In this document: one piece after another, positions 1-10,601 of the stretch
How the letters are laid out: every line of letters starts with the position of its first letter
Position numbering within the stretch: position 1 is the stretch's first letter
NCBI GenBank assembly: GCA_964631125.1
Contig: CAZVYN010000001.1
Coordinates: 57,983 to 121,982 of the forward strand
From: CAZVYN01 sp964631125
GTDB taxonomy: Bacteria; Eisenbacteria; RBG-16-71-46; CAIMUX01
Direction of reading: 5' to 3'
DNA: 64,000 nucleotides
The notes under the pieces: model-generated
Database searches by the model: none
Told to the model about the DNA's origin: nothing
Seen by the model: the letters and a program-made list of their open reading frames with translations, nothing else
Translations under genes and position numbers: made by a program

Positions 1-741
1 CTCGTCGGGGGAGAAGTGATAATGCAGCCCGACTCGAAACGTCACCATGGGATGGTTCGAATCGAAGAGCCGCTCGAACTTGTCGTCGGCCGTGAAGACG
101 TAGTGAGCCTGCAGGATCCCGGTCACGGTCACATGGCGCGTGAGACGCATCTCGTCCTCTCCGCTGAGGTAGAGACCGGGCACGTAGCCACGGTAGAAGC
201 GTTGCGTGATCGGGTCACGGACGGAACTCCCGTGCCACTTGTAATTCCAACGGTAGAGACCCGCTCCACCGCCCGCCCTCAGAACCGATCCCTTGAAGTG
301 CGCCACCTTGCGCAACGCTCCGAGCGTCCCGAAGTTGACCGCGTAGACCGTGTCGCCCCGATCGGCGAAGGCGTTGTAGCCGAAACCGAAATCGCCGACT
401 CCGATCCACGACTCGTCGAAGCGATACCGGAAACTCGCCTGGAGCACCGGCCGGACCGTGGCGCCCTTCGCCAGATCTCCGCCCATGACGCGCATGAGAC
501 CGACCGTCGCCCCGTAGCCGCTGAATCCGGAGAGTGCGCCGAACTGCCGATTCGGATTGGGGGCGTCTTCGCGGACGAAGACGTCGTCCGGGAGTGTTTC
601 GGGTGTCAGCGTCTCGGGCGCCATTGTCTCGGGCGTGGGGATTTCTTCCTGCGCGGCGCAGAACTCAAGCGCGCCGGTCGAGCCGATCAAACACGCCAGG
701 AGAGCCGAAATGAGAGCGGCCCGAACGCGAACCAGCGACAT
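1..741 (-). CDS. Outer-membrane beta-barrel-like secreted protein (3' end outside window)
   Basis: Open from an ATG at 741 to the window edge (247 codons seen, no stop). GGAG lies just before the ATG. The start encodes a signal peptide (MSLVRVRAALISALLACLIG...), then a Pro/Glu/Thr-rich spacer with the repeat PETxxPETL, then alternating hydrophobic/aromatic stretches rich in Gly and Tyr (FRYRFDESWIGVGDFGFGY; VTFRVGLHYHFSPDE) that look like amphipathic strands of a small outer-membrane barrel. It is the last gene seen in a minus-strand series behind the FG-GAP and C25 genes, 177 bases from the former. The family is not recognised; barrel assignment is inference from composition. Confidence 0.7.
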   Translation of the reverse strand, partial: MSLVRVRAALISALLACLIGSTGALEFCAAQEEIPTPETMAPETLTPETLPDDVFVREDAPNPNRQFGALSGFSGYGATVGLMRVMGGDLAKGATVRPVLQASFRYRFDESWIGVGDFGFGYNAFADRGDTVYAVNFGTLGALRKVAHFKGSVLRAGGGAGLYRWNYKWHGSSVRDPITQRFYRGYVPGLYLSGEDEMRLTRHVTVTGILQAHYVFTADDKFERLFDSNHPMVTFRVGLHYHFSPDE

Positions 742-918
742 GCGTTCTCCTTGAATGGAACCCCGATTGGCGCGGCAGTCTAGCCGTGGGTCCAAGGGTC
801 GTCAAGGAAGCCGGGCGAGTTGTGCCGGGTCGGGTTGGAGGCACAGTGTCGCTGCTAGCGCCGACAAGTGGACGATGCCAGTCTTCGCCGCCCACGCTAC
901 GGCACTCAGCTATCGAAG

Positions 919-1449
919 CTACCGGACAAGCGTGAATCTCCGCCCCTCGATGCCGCTCCCGGGGATCTGGACCCAATACACGCCCGTGGCCCATGACTCC
1001 GCGATTGGAATCTCGCCCTCATGCCCCCCACCGGGCGCGGAGGCCAGCTCGACTCTCGCGCGCGTCGCTCCCCCCGCGTCGATCACCCGCGCAACCACGG
1101 ATCCGGGGACCAGTCGGAAGTCCCGATCCAGGCGGACTTTGATCGCGCCTCCGCTGCTGACCGTTGGGCGAAGTGCGATGGTCTGGCGCCCGGCGCCCAA
1201 CCACACCGGGGCCTGTGCCGCAGGGCTCGTGACGTTCGGCACAACCACTAGACGATTGGGAGATGCTCGGAGTCCGAGCAACTCCGCGCCCGGGCTCCCG
1301 TCGACATTCGCAAACGCGAGCCACCCCGGCGGCTCGGCGATCGACTGAATCCACTCGAAGTCAAGGCCCACACGGCCGCGGTAGACCTCATACGTAAACG
1401 CGGTCTTCTCGATCAAGTCGACCTCGCCGTCGCGATCGACGTCGTACAA
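919..1449 (-). pseudogene. C-terminal part of FG-GAP exoprotein, out of frame with its N-terminus
   Basis: Carries the continuation of the upstream FG-GAP protein: it opens with a Ca-binding-type DVDRDGEVD motif and ends with a secretion/sorting-type C-terminal module (GVYWVQI...RRFTLVR) like the FlgD-like modules elsewhere in the window. It is separated from the N-terminal part by a run of 12 G (coding strand). Adding one G (13) would read straight through as ...GGGGPRLYDVDRDG. No convincing start of its own is seen. Either an assembly length error in the homopolymer, phase variation, or a true lesion. Confidence 0.75.
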
Positions 1450-2435
1450 ACGCGGCCCCCCCCCCCCACGCCACTCACGTCCTCGTCAGTCCAGTCTCCC
1501 GACTGGGCCCCGACAAGCATGCGGACTTCGAGGTCCGACCTCTCATACAGAATGTCTGGAAGCAGGTCGCCTGTCATCTCCGCTACATCAAACTGCTCCC
1601 AGTAAATTCCATCCCCGCCAGGCTCGTTTCGAATCCAGCGAACATCTGCCGCGAAAACTCGCGCGCCTAGGTTCTCTATGTATCCGATCCCAATTCGGTC
1701 GACTCCTCCGCAAAACGCTCCGTGTTTGTACTCGCAGCTCAACGCGATGTCGAGATCCCCGTCTTTGTCCACGTCGCGCGGTAACATGTCGAACACAGCC
1801 GTCGGAGTAGCCTCTGAGTCACACTCTGGATGTTCCTCGTTCAGATTCACGTGCAGCTCCAACGGCGGCGTGGACAATCCTGACGGCGATCCGAACAACA
1901 CGAAAACCGAGTACCACCCGCTGTACCGCCCGATCAAATCGTCGAAGCCATCGTTGTCGAGGTCGGCTACCGCCATTCGGCGGAAATAACTGGAGTTCGG
2001 CCACGTCACAGACGTCGCTGGCGCCGCATAGTTGTGAAAAACATCGGCGTAGTACACTTTCAATGGATCTTCACAGAATGCGATGTCGTCGCGCCCGTCA
2101 CCGTTGAAATCTCCGACTTCCAGATCGTTCCAACCATTCGCCACCGGCAAGATGGTCGAAGTCGAGAATCCACCGGTCCCGTCGTTCAGAAGTATGTAAA
2201 TCTTCTCCGTGTTCCCGGTCCGCGCCCCTACGGCGCAATCGACGTACGGATCGGCATTGAGATGCCCCAGCGAAACGCACGTCGGCGTTTCCGGGAGCGT
2301 GTACCCGACAGCCGGGCCGAACCACGTCTCACCCGCAGCTTGTTGTGCCGTTGACACAAGGAGTGTCGCGGCACAGAGCCAAGACGGGACCACGGCCAAG
2401 GTGCTGCGGCCGGAGACTTCTATCATGAGTCGCAC
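1413..2435 (-). CDS. FG-GAP repeat secreted protein, N-terminal part (frameshifted near its end)
   Basis: Signal peptide, then a beta-propeller of FG-GAP/VCBS type: repeated D-x-D/N-x-D-G-x-x-D loops (VGDFNGDGRDD, VADLDNDGFDD, PRDVDKDGDLD, AEMTGDLLPD), typical of extracellular calcium-binding propellers. The GTG start at 2435 is chosen because GGAGG lies 5 bases ahead; an ATG at 2426 is the alternative. The start overlaps the end of the truncated C25 gene. The reading frame leaves the true protein at the G12 tract (1456-1467) and ends 14 codons later; the rest of the protein lies in 919-1449. Probably surface-exposed or secreted; ligand unknown. Confidence 0.8.
   Translation of the reverse strand: MRLMIEVSGRSTLAVVPSWLCAATLLVSTAQQAAGETWFGPAVGYTLPETPTCVSLGHLNADPYVDCAVGARTGNTEKIYILLNDGTGGFSTSTILPVANGWNDLEVGDFNGDGRDDIAFCEDPLKVYYADVFHNYAAPATSVTWPNSSYFRRMAVADLDNDGFDDLIGRYSGWYSVFVLFGSPSGLSTPPLELHVNLNEEHPECDSEATPTAVFDMLPRDVDKDGDLDIALSCEYKHGAFCGGVDRIGIGYIENLGARVFAADVRWIRNEPGGDGIYWEQFDVAEMTGDLLPDILYERSDLEVRMLVGAQSGDWTDEDVSGVGGGGRVCTTSIATARST
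1456..1467. repeat. C12 (G12 on coding strand) homopolymer at frameshift
   Basis: Twelve consecutive C on the plus strand inside the FG-GAP gene. Thirteen would restore a single frame for 919-2435. Tracts of this length slip easily in replication and are also frequently miscounted by sequencers. Confidence 0.9.
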
Positions 2436-3169
2436 ATCGACCTCCTACCCAGCCAGAGCTCGGGGTAGACATCTGCCTGTTGCTGGAAGTACCCCTCGTT
2501 GATCGAGCCCCACACCGCGTCCAAGCCCGCGTAGTACCAGGCACTCGGGAACTCGCTCGTCGATGCGCCGGCGGGCGTTCCGCCAACGTGGCGGGCTGGA
2601 ACCACCTCTGCGTCGCCGCCCAGCAGCACGAAATCCGTCCCCCACAGCGAGTACGCCTCTCGGAGGAACGTCCGGATGCGTTCGGGGTCGTCGCCGCCGT
2701 CGTAATTCGCCCTCACCCAGTCCATCGTGCGGACCACCGTCGGTACGCCAGTCTCCGTCCGCCAGTCAGCCCACTCCTGAAACGTCTCGACCATCGAGCC
2801 GTCCCACGTCTCGCCGGTGATCCAACGGTCGTTGGTGAGGATGACCATGTCGATGGACGGGCCTTCGAGCGAGGGCCGGTCGGTGGGATGGAACCCGGTG
2901 GCGTGATTGGATTCGGTCACGACGTACAGCGGATCGAGCGGGTCGAGCGGGTCGGCGACGACCGCAGTGGACTCGGGTCCGTCGTAGCCGTCGACCGCCT
3001 CGGGATTGATCACGTTCGCGCTGACCCATTCGAGTTCGATCTTCTCGCGCGAGAAGCGACGTTCGGGCCGTTGACGGGCGGGCGCAGACTCCCCTGCGGG
3101 ATTGGCTCCAGCATCAACGTCACTTCGATCGATTGATACAGCTTCAACTCGCGGGTCGCGGAGTCCCAC
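2423..3169 (-). pseudogene. C25 (gingipain-type) peptidase, truncated before the catalytic residues
   Basis: Residues from about EKIELEWVSANVINPEAV onward match the start of the C25 catalytic domain: SIDMVILTNDRW, a WADWRTETGVPTVVRTMDWV segment, the FVLLGGDAEVVPAR strand-loop and the YPELWLGR strand. In C25 enzymes the catalytic His and Cys come after this last strand; here the frame stops six codons later, where the start region of the FG-GAP gene begins. The protein therefore lacks its active site. The upstream propeptide is in another frame (3010-3718), joined by an indel near 3050. Best read as a decayed gene. Confidence 0.75.
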
Positions 3170-3718
3170 TCGAACGGAAGCGCCGCGAAGTCACCGATTC
3201 GAATACCGCTAGACCCGTCATTCCCGGTCAGGAACTCCGGTCTTGGCGGGAAGAGGTTCTCCTCTTCGTACCAGAACGGATCAGGGGCCCAAGTTTGGGT
3301 AGAGTCGGTCGGATCGGCGGCGGGCGGAACTGGGAACGGAACGACATCGGTGGCGACGACGACGGGATCGAGCGTGAGGACCAGGATCTGAGCGACTCGC
3401 CGGCCCGCCTGCAGGACGGCGCGATCTTGGATCGCTGGGAGCAGCGGCGCTCCCTCGAACTCGGCGGGTGCGAACGGCGCGAGATCGCGATGGAAGATGG
3501 TGGAGTATCCGGTGGTCGAGTCGTAATAGACCCCGACATCTGCGGGGTCTAGCTCGAACGAGAAGTCGAGCTGCGACGGACCTGGAATGTCATGCGCGGT
3601 CGGGCCCGCCATCGCGTCGGACGTCGAATTCCGCCCCCCCCCCCATTTGTGCGACAAGGATGAACGCCAAGGACAGAAGACTCGACCGCGTCGCGCGGGA
3701 ATGCACTGAGACCGCCAC
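3010..3718 (-). pseudogene. C25 peptidase propeptide and signal peptide (two frames)
   Basis: A GTG at 3718 (GGGAGGGCGG ahead of it) opens a classical signal peptide, MAVSVHSRATRSSLLSLAFI..., that runs into an 11-G tract at 3634-3644. Removing one G would join it in frame to the propeptide region (LDFSFELDPADVGVYYDSTT...FPVPPAADP...SSGIRIGDFAALPFEWD...KLYQSIEVTL), which resembles the all-beta propeptide of C25 peptidases. A second indel near 3050 separates this from the catalytic-domain frame. No stretch of the gene is intact, so it is called a pseudogene, with homopolymer error as the alternative for the first lesion. Confidence 0.65.
3634..3644. repeat. C11 (G11 on coding strand) homopolymer at signal-peptide end
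   Basis: Eleven C on the plus strand, directly after the hydrophobic core of the C25 signal peptide. Ten would place the signal peptide in frame with the propeptide. Same arrangement as the G12 tract in the neighbouring FG-GAP gene. Confidence 0.9.
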
Positions 3719-3924
3719 CCCGCCCTCCCTTCGAACAGGTAGGAATCTTGGAACGGGCCGCGAACCAAACGATCTGACGCTTCCCCGATGGGATCGGGGC
3801 CGGACGAGCGCGCGCCTCGAGAGGCGAGCTGGTCAAGCGACGGGTCCCCAAGCACTCAATTAGTCACCCGACCCTTGACACCAGGCGGCCAGCTTCCCAT
3901 CCTACGCGTCTCTTCAGTTCGCAC

Positions 3925-3997
3925 GGCGGCGTAGCTCAGTCGGTAGAGCAAGTGAATCATAATCACTGGGTCCGGGGTTCGAGTCCCTGCGCCGCCA
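3925..3997 (+). tRNA. tRNA with CAU anticodon (probably elongator Met; Ile2 possible)
   Basis: Full cloverleaf: acceptor GGCGGCG/CGCCGCC, D-arm GCTC/GAGC, anticodon stem AGTGA/TCACT with loop ATCATAA (anticodon CAT), variable GGGTC, T-arm CGGGG-TTCGAGT-CCCTG, discriminator A. No CCA encoded. The paired first base (G1-C72) excludes an initiator. CAU is read either by elongator tRNA-Met or, after lysidine modification, by minor tRNA-Ile. The acceptor resembles Met, but the gene lies 24 bases upstream of tilS, whose product makes lysidine. Confidence 0.93.
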
Positions 3998-4021
3998 AAT
4001 TTCCTCCAGGATCGGGACCCG

Positions 4022-5092
4022 ATGGTCCGTATCGACCGCGAAGACTTCCGCCTTCGAGCGCGCTTCCGCGGTGCGATGCGTCGCGCTGGCGTCCAAGCCG
4101 GTGACCGGCTCCTGATCGCCGTCTCGGGCGGCGCCGACTCTGTCGCGTTGTTCGATCTCGTCGCGCGAGACGCCGCCACTCGCGGTTGGTTGCTCTGCGT
4201 GGGACATGTCGATCACGCCCTTCGATCCGATTCCGCCGACGACTGCGCGTGGGTCGATGCGCTGGCCAGGTCACGAGGCGTCGACTTCCATGGAACTCGA
4301 CTTCGAGGATCGCCGGCCCACGGCGAGTCGGTCGAAGCGTGGGCGAGGCGTGGTCGACGCGCCGCGCTCAGGAAGATGGCCGCGTGGACCGGCGCCCGCT
4401 GGATCCTGCTGGCCCATCACCAGGACGACCAGGCCGAGACGCTGCTCCTCCAACTGCTCCGCGGGGCCGGCCTGGAGGGCCTGTGTGCGATGGCGCCCGT
4501 GCGGCCGCCGTTCGTCCGGCCGCTCCTGGACTCGCGGCGCGAGGAGCTCCGCGGGTATCTGAGGCGGCGGGACCTCGAGTGGCGGGAGGATCCGAGCAAC
4601 AGTTCGCCGCGCTTCGCCCGCAATCGGCTCCGCGCGTCGGTCTTGCCACTGCTAGAGCGCGAGTTCGGGCCGGCGGTGACGCGACTCCTGGCGCGGACGA
4701 GCGACGCGCTGCGGCCGATCCGAGCGGCGGAGCGGCGCCGGATCGCGGCCGCCCTGGCGAACGCGCGGGTCGAGTCGCACCCAGACCCGCGGGAAGCTGG
4801 GATCCGCCTTGATCGTCCGAAGCTCCGTTCCTATGATCGCGCGACCTTGGAAGGTTGCGTGCGAGCAGCGTTTCGCTCCGTGCAGGGATCGACGCGGAAC
4901 TTGAAACGGGCGCACGTCCTCGCGCTCGCCGAGCTGGCGCGGCTCGGCCCTCCTCGGATCCTGCACCTGCCTGACGGCGTCATCGCGCGAGTGGACCGCG
5001 TGCATCTGCGGCTGGAGCCCGCTCCGCGCTCTGTGAGCCGTGAGTTCCCGCCGTCCGTGAACGAGCTGGGAGGAGTCGAGGCATGCACCTGA
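4022..5092 (+). CDS. tilS: tRNA(Ile)-lysidine synthase
   Basis: TilS converts C34 of the CAU-anticodon tRNA-Ile to lysidine using ATP and lysine, so that the tRNA reads AUA. Visible are the N-type ATP PP-loop SGGADS (residues 35-40), the conserved VGHVDHALRSDSADD segment, LLAHHQDDQAETLLLQLLRGAGLEGL and RPLLDSRREEL...EDPSN, in family order. At 356 residues it is shorter than the E. coli enzyme (about 430), so only a reduced C-terminal tRNA-binding part is present. The stop overlaps the hpt start, and the order tilS-hpt-ftsH is one seen in other bacteria. The tRNA gene just upstream has a CAU anticodon. Confidence 0.95.
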   Translation: MVRIDREDFRLRARFRGAMRRAGVQAGDRLLIAVSGGADSVALFDLVARDAATRGWLLCVGHVDHALRSDSADDCAWVDALARSRGVDFHGTRLRGSPAHGESVEAWARRGRRAALRKMAAWTGARWILLAHHQDDQAETLLLQLLRGAGLEGLCAMAPVRPPFVRPLLDSRREELRGYLRRRDLEWREDPSNSSPRFARNRLRASVLPLLEREFGPAVTRLLARTSDALRPIRAAERRRIAAALANARVESHPDPREAGIRLDRPKLRSYDRATLEGCVRAAFRSVQGSTRNLKRAHVLALAELARLGPPRILHLPDGVIARVDRVHLRLEPAPRSVSREFPPSVNELGGVEACT

Positions 5093-5660
5093 ACCCGGGC
5101 GATCGAGTACGACTGGGAACTGCCGGACTTCGGGTCCTGTTCACAGCCGACCAGATCTGCGCGCGGGTCACCGAGATCTCCGGACGACTGCGAGAGCGGA
5201 TCGGGAGCGAGTCCCCGGTCTTCATCGGTCTGTTGAATGGGGGGTTCATTTTTCTCGGTGATCTGATCCGCCGGTTCGACCAGCCGCACGAGATCGACTT
5301 TCTCAAGGTGTCGCGCTACGACCCGAGGCACCGCGATCCGTCCTCGGTCCGGGTGGTGCACGATCTGAGGTCGAGCATCCGAGGGCGTACCGTGGTGGTG
5401 GTGGAAGGGATCCGGGCCCGGGGCACCAAGATCCAGTATGTGGACCGGTTCTTGAGGCTGCACGAGCCGACCCGGATCGAGTACTGCGCACTGATCCAAC
5501 CTTCTGAAGCCCATCTGGAAGTGCCGCTCCATGAGAGCGGCTTCACGATCGATAATGAATATGTCGTGGGCTACGGCCTCGACCTCGACGAGCATCACCG
5601 GAACCTGCCGTTCATCGGGGCGATCGAGCCTGGACCGAAGTCCCAAGGAGACCTTTCATC

Positions 5661-5664
<4 letters not shown>
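5083..5664 (+). CDS. Hypoxanthine phosphoribosyltransferase homologue with altered active site
   Basis: HPRT fold is clear: GLLNGGFIFLGDLIRRFD (residues 49-66), the FLKVSRYD segment and the C-terminal GYGLDLDEHHRNLPFIG nucleotide-binding hallmark. The PRPP loop, normally VEDIIDTG, is VVVVEGIRARG (104-114): the second acidic residue is Gly, the catalytic Asp is Ala and the Thr is Arg. The Lys of the first conserved loop is also replaced (LLNGG). Such a protein should be poorly active or inactive in purine salvage. It overlaps tilS at its start and ftsH at its stop (GTGA). A structural or regulatory role with TilS is possible, as reported for TilS-HprT control of ftsH in Bacillus subtilis; that is inference. 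Confidence 0.88.
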
Positions 5665-7691
<2,027 letters not shown>

Positions 7692-7719
7692 GCCGTTCCG
7701 GGGCTGCGTGAGGCCCTCC

Positions 7720-8598
7720 ATGACCGCCCGCTTCCCCGCTCCACGCGCCCGCTTCGTCTGGCGGATGGGCGATCAGGAGGTTGAGCTCGGCGGAGGCGTT
7801 TGGGTCGTCGGCATCCTCAACTGCACCCCTGACTCGTTCTCCGACGGCGGCGTCCATCTCGACGCGTCCGCGGTGGTGGGGCGCCTCGAGCAGATGATTC
7901 ACGAGGGCGCCGACATGATCGACGTCGGAGGCGAGAGCACCCGCCCCGGGGCGCTCCCCGTGCCCGCGGAAGAGGAGTGGCGCCGCGTGGCGCCGGTTTT
8001 CCGCGCGGCGCGCGCGGATGGACTCCGGATTCCGCTCTCCATCGATACCCGCAAGAGCGAGGTGGCTGCTCGAGCGTGCGAGTTGGGCGCAGCGGTCATC
8101 AATGACATCAGCGCTCTGCGTCACGACCCGGCGATGGCCGAAACGGCGCGATCCCTCGGCGCCGGGCTCGTCCTCATGCACATGCAGGGCGAGCCCGCCA
8201 CGATGCAGGCGGAGCCGCACTACGACGACGTCGTCCGTGAAGTCTCGGATTTCCTCTCGGGTCGCCTGCTCGCGGCGCGCGCGGCTGGCATCGAACTCGA
8301 GCGGATCGTCGTCGATCCCGGCATCGGCTTCGGCAAGTCCGCGGAGCACAACTGGGCGCTGCTCCGCGGAATTCCTGAGTTGGCTGAGGCGTGCGCCCGG
8401 CCGGTCTACATCGGCGCCTCGCGGAAGCGGTTCCTCGGAGCGGCCACCGGTTTGCCGGTCCACGATCGAGTGGAAGCGTCGATCGCCGTCCACGTCGCCG
8501 CCGCGCTGGCGGGCGCGCATCTGGTTCGCGTGCACGATGTCGCGGCGACGGTGCGGGCGATGCGGGTGGCCGACGACCTCCGCGCGGGCGACCGATGA
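7720..8598 (+). CDS. folP: Dihydropteroate synthase
   Basis: Joins dihydropterin pyrophosphate to p-aminobenzoate in folate synthesis. Family motifs are intact: VGILNCTPDSFSDGG, MIDVGGESTRPGA, IPLSIDTRKSEVA, AAVINDISALRHD, LVLMHMQG, VVDPGIGFGKS and YIGASRKRFLG. Start is the ATG at 7720, just after the ftsH stem-loop, giving 292 residues, a usual length. Its stop overlaps the cdaA start by ATGA, so the two are translationally coupled; folP next to a diadenylate cyclase gene is a recurring arrangement. Confidence 0.96.
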   Translation: MTARFPAPRARFVWRMGDQEVELGGGVWVVGILNCTPDSFSDGGVHLDASAVVGRLEQMIHEGADMIDVGGESTRPGALPVPAEEEWRRVAPVFRAARADGLRIPLSIDTRKSEVAARACELGAAVINDISALRHDPAMAETARSLGAGLVLMHMQGEPATMQAEPHYDDVVREVSDFLSGRLLAARAAGIELERIVVDPGIGFGKSAEHNWALLRGIPELAEACARPVYIGASRKRFLGAATGLPVHDRVEASIAVHVAAALAGAHLVRVHDVAATVRAMRVADDLRAGDR

Positions 8599-9443
8599 AA
8601 CTCCCGTTCGACCTCAGCGCCTTTCATTGGCTGCGCGAGGCGGTCGACATCCTCCTGGTGGCGACGCTCTTCTACTACCTCTTCCTCCTGGTCCGAGGGA
8701 CGCGAGCGGCGCAGATGTTCCTCGGGCTCGCGCTCCTGCTCCTGGTCTCGGCCCTGGCGGATCTCTTCCATCTGAGCGCCTTGGAATGGCTCATGGCGTC
8801 GCTGCGCACGGTCTGGGTGATCGGATTCCTGATCTTGTTCCAGCCGGAGTTGCGCCGCGGATTGTCCCAGCTCGGGGCCAATCGAAGGTTCCGCGGGCTG
8901 CTGAGGCTGCGCGAGGGCTCGCATCTCTCGGAGATCGAGGCCGCGGTCGGGCGGCTGGCGCGCCGCGGCGTCGGCGCCATCATCATCCTGGAGCGCTCGA
9001 CGAACCTGCAGCCGTTCGCCGAGTCGGGCACCCTCTTGGAGGCGAATCTCTCGGCAGAACTCCTGGAGACTATCTTCACGCCGCCCTCGCCGCTCCACGA
9101 CGGCGCGGTGATCGTTCGTGGAAATCAGATCGTCGCCGCCGGGTGCATTCTCCCGCTCAGTCAGAATCCGATGCTCGATCGCTCGCTCGGCACCCGCCAC
9201 CGCGCGATCCTGGGGATCTCGGAAGAGACCGATGCGATGGCGCTCGCCGTCTCGGAGGAAACGCGCCAGATCTCCGTGGCGGCAGGCGGGCGATTGGTTC
9301 GCAACGTCGATCCCAACGAACTGAAGGCGATGCTCGCGCAGGCCGCTCCGGCCGACGAACCGGCCGACGACGACGGCGACGACTCGGCGGATCGTCGCGC
9401 CGCCACGACCCCTCCCTACGGGAACATCGACACCGGCGTCTGA
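8595..9443 (+). CDS. cdaA: Diadenylate cyclase, membrane-bound CdaA type
   Basis: Makes cyclic di-AMP from two ATP. Three N-terminal membrane helices (about residues 18-33, 40-58 and 70-82) precede a DisA_N catalytic domain with the DGA motif (169-171, LHDGAVIV) and the RHR motif (201-203, GTRHRAILGISE). The C-terminus has an acidic tail (PADEPADDDGDDSAD). The start overlaps folP by ATGA. It implies that this organism uses c-di-AMP for osmotic or cell-wall control; no YbbR-type partner gene follows it here. Confidence 0.95.
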   Translation: MKLPFDLSAFHWLREAVDILLVATLFYYLFLLVRGTRAAQMFLGLALLLLVSALADLFHLSALEWLMASLRTVWVIGFLILFQPELRRGLSQLGANRRFRGLLRLREGSHLSEIEAAVGRLARRGVGAIIILERSTNLQPFAESGTLLEANLSAELLETIFTPPSPLHDGAVIVRGNQIVAAGCILPLSQNPMLDRSLGTRHRAILGISEETDAMALAVSEETRQISVAAGGRLVRNVDPNELKAMLAQAAPADEPADDDGDDSADRRAATTPPYGNIDTGV

Positions 9444-9542
9444 CGCGACGGCGCTGAACTTGCAGCGCCTCCATCCAGCGCTGCTCTCACTCCGGAGTTG
9501 CCGCGCGTAAGTCTGCGTCTTCGCCGGAAGGAAGCTCCTCCC

Positions 9543-9986
9543 ATGCCGCCGCTTCTCCAGATCTGCATCGTAATTGTAACAATTGCCCTGGTCGCGCTCG
9601 CATTCGTGACCATCCGCGTCATGCTCCGTTTCGAAAAGACGGCCGATGCCTTCGCACGCACGGCCGAGGGAATGCACGCGTCGATCAGCCAGATCGAAGC
9701 GGTTACGCAGGAGGTCCGCAGCGTCGTCATGTCGTTGGCGGACATCGCTCCCGCGCTCCGGCGGACCTCAGCTCGATTCGAGTCTGTCGCCGAGCGAACG
9801 ACGAACCTCACGCACGTCGTCTTGGATGAAATCGAGCGACCGATCCATCGGGCCGTGGCGTTGGCACGCGGGGTGCGGAGCGGGGTCTCGGCCCTAGCGA
9901 ACCGCATCCGCAATCGCTCGGCACAGCGACGCCAGATTACCCCCGCGACTTTGGACGGAGGACTACCAAGTGTTTGGACACAGTGA
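9543..9986 (+). CDS. Single-span membrane protein, DUF948-like
   Basis: 147 residues from an ATG preceded by GGAAGGAAG. An N-terminal membrane helix (LLQICIVIVTIALVALAFVTIRV) is followed by a long amphipathic coiled-coil-like helix (KTADAFARTAEGMHASISQIEAVTQEV...), the layout of DUF948 proteins, ending in a basic tail. It overlaps the YtxH-like gene behind it by 17 bases. Such pairs occur in general-stress or envelope-related clusters; biochemical role unknown. Confidence 0.8.
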   Translation: MPPLLQICIVIVTIALVALAFVTIRVMLRFEKTADAFARTAEGMHASISQIEAVTQEVRSVVMSLADIAPALRRTSARFESVAERTTNLTHVVLDEIERPIHRAVALARGVRSGVSALANRIRNRSAQRRQITPATLDGGLPSVWTQ

Positions 9987-10314
9987 CAACGGTACGAAGC
10001 AAACCGCCGCGGGGATGGCGATGATCGCCGCCCCCACGTTCCTCGCGGGCGCCCTCGTCGGCGCCGGGCTTGCTCTGCTCCTCGCTCCGGCGCGGGGTGA
10101 CGAGACGCGGGACCTGATCGGCCGGAAGATGAGTCGTCTGGGACGCGAAGCACGTCATCGCTTCGACGACGCGGGCGACAAGATGAACGAAAAGGCAGAG
10201 GCGCTGGGACAGAGCGCGCGCGAAGCGGTCGACCAGGTTGGCGACGCCCTCCGGGGCCGCCCAGGTCAGGCTCAAGCGACAACCCCCAGCGGGAGCGCGC
10301 AGCGCCCCGTCTGA
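9970..10314 (+). CDS. YtxH-like membrane/stress protein
   Basis: 114 residues from a GTG inside the end of the preceding gene. It has a Gly-rich hydrophobic segment (FLAGALVGAGLALLLAPARGDETRDLI), characteristic of YtxH-domain proteins, then a charged amphipathic helix with LEA-like repeats (ARHRFDDAGDKMNEKAEALGQSAREA). YtxH proteins are general-stress associated in Firmicutes. The overlap suggests coupled expression with the DUF948-like protein. Confidence 0.85.
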   Translation: MFGHSDNGTKQTAAGMAMIAAPTFLAGALVGAGLALLLAPARGDETRDLIGRKMSRLGREARHRFDDAGDKMNEKAEALGQSAREAVDQVGDALRGRPGQAQATTPSGSAQRPV

Positions 10315-10414
10315 CCCGAACGAAATCTCACGCTTTATCCCGTCGGTGTCCGTGGACCTGCCCCCGGGTTCACATCACCCGAGACGCCGACGGGACCTAT
10401 GGAGGACCGAACAG

Positions 10415-10564
10415 ATGTTGTACACGATTGCAGTCATCCTCGTGATCATGTGGCTGGTGGGAATGGTTGGTTCCTACACGATGGGGGGCGTCTTGCACAT
10501 CCTGCTCGTCCTCGCGGTGGCGTCGATCCTGCTGCAGGTGATCCAGGGACGCCGAGTCGTTTGA
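10415..10564 (+). CDS. lmo0937-family small membrane protein
   Basis: 49 residues with two hydrophobic segments separated by a Gly turn (MLYTIAVILVIMWLVGM...YTMGGVLHILLVLAV), ending in IQGRR. This size and pattern match the lmo0937 family of tiny membrane proteins found beside stress genes. GGAGGACCGAACAG precedes the ATG. Function unknown. Confidence 0.85.
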   Translation: MLYTIAVILVIMWLVGMVGSYTMGGVLHILLVLAVASILLQVIQGRRVV

Positions 10565-10601
10565 CGCCCGCAACGCTGCCGGGGCCGAAGGGAGCAACGT
10601 C

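Noticed and set aside
16..783. 255-codon plus-strand frame at the window start
   Set aside because: The minus strand has a signal peptide, ribosome-binding site and barrel-like sequence; the plus frame has no recognisable protein features.
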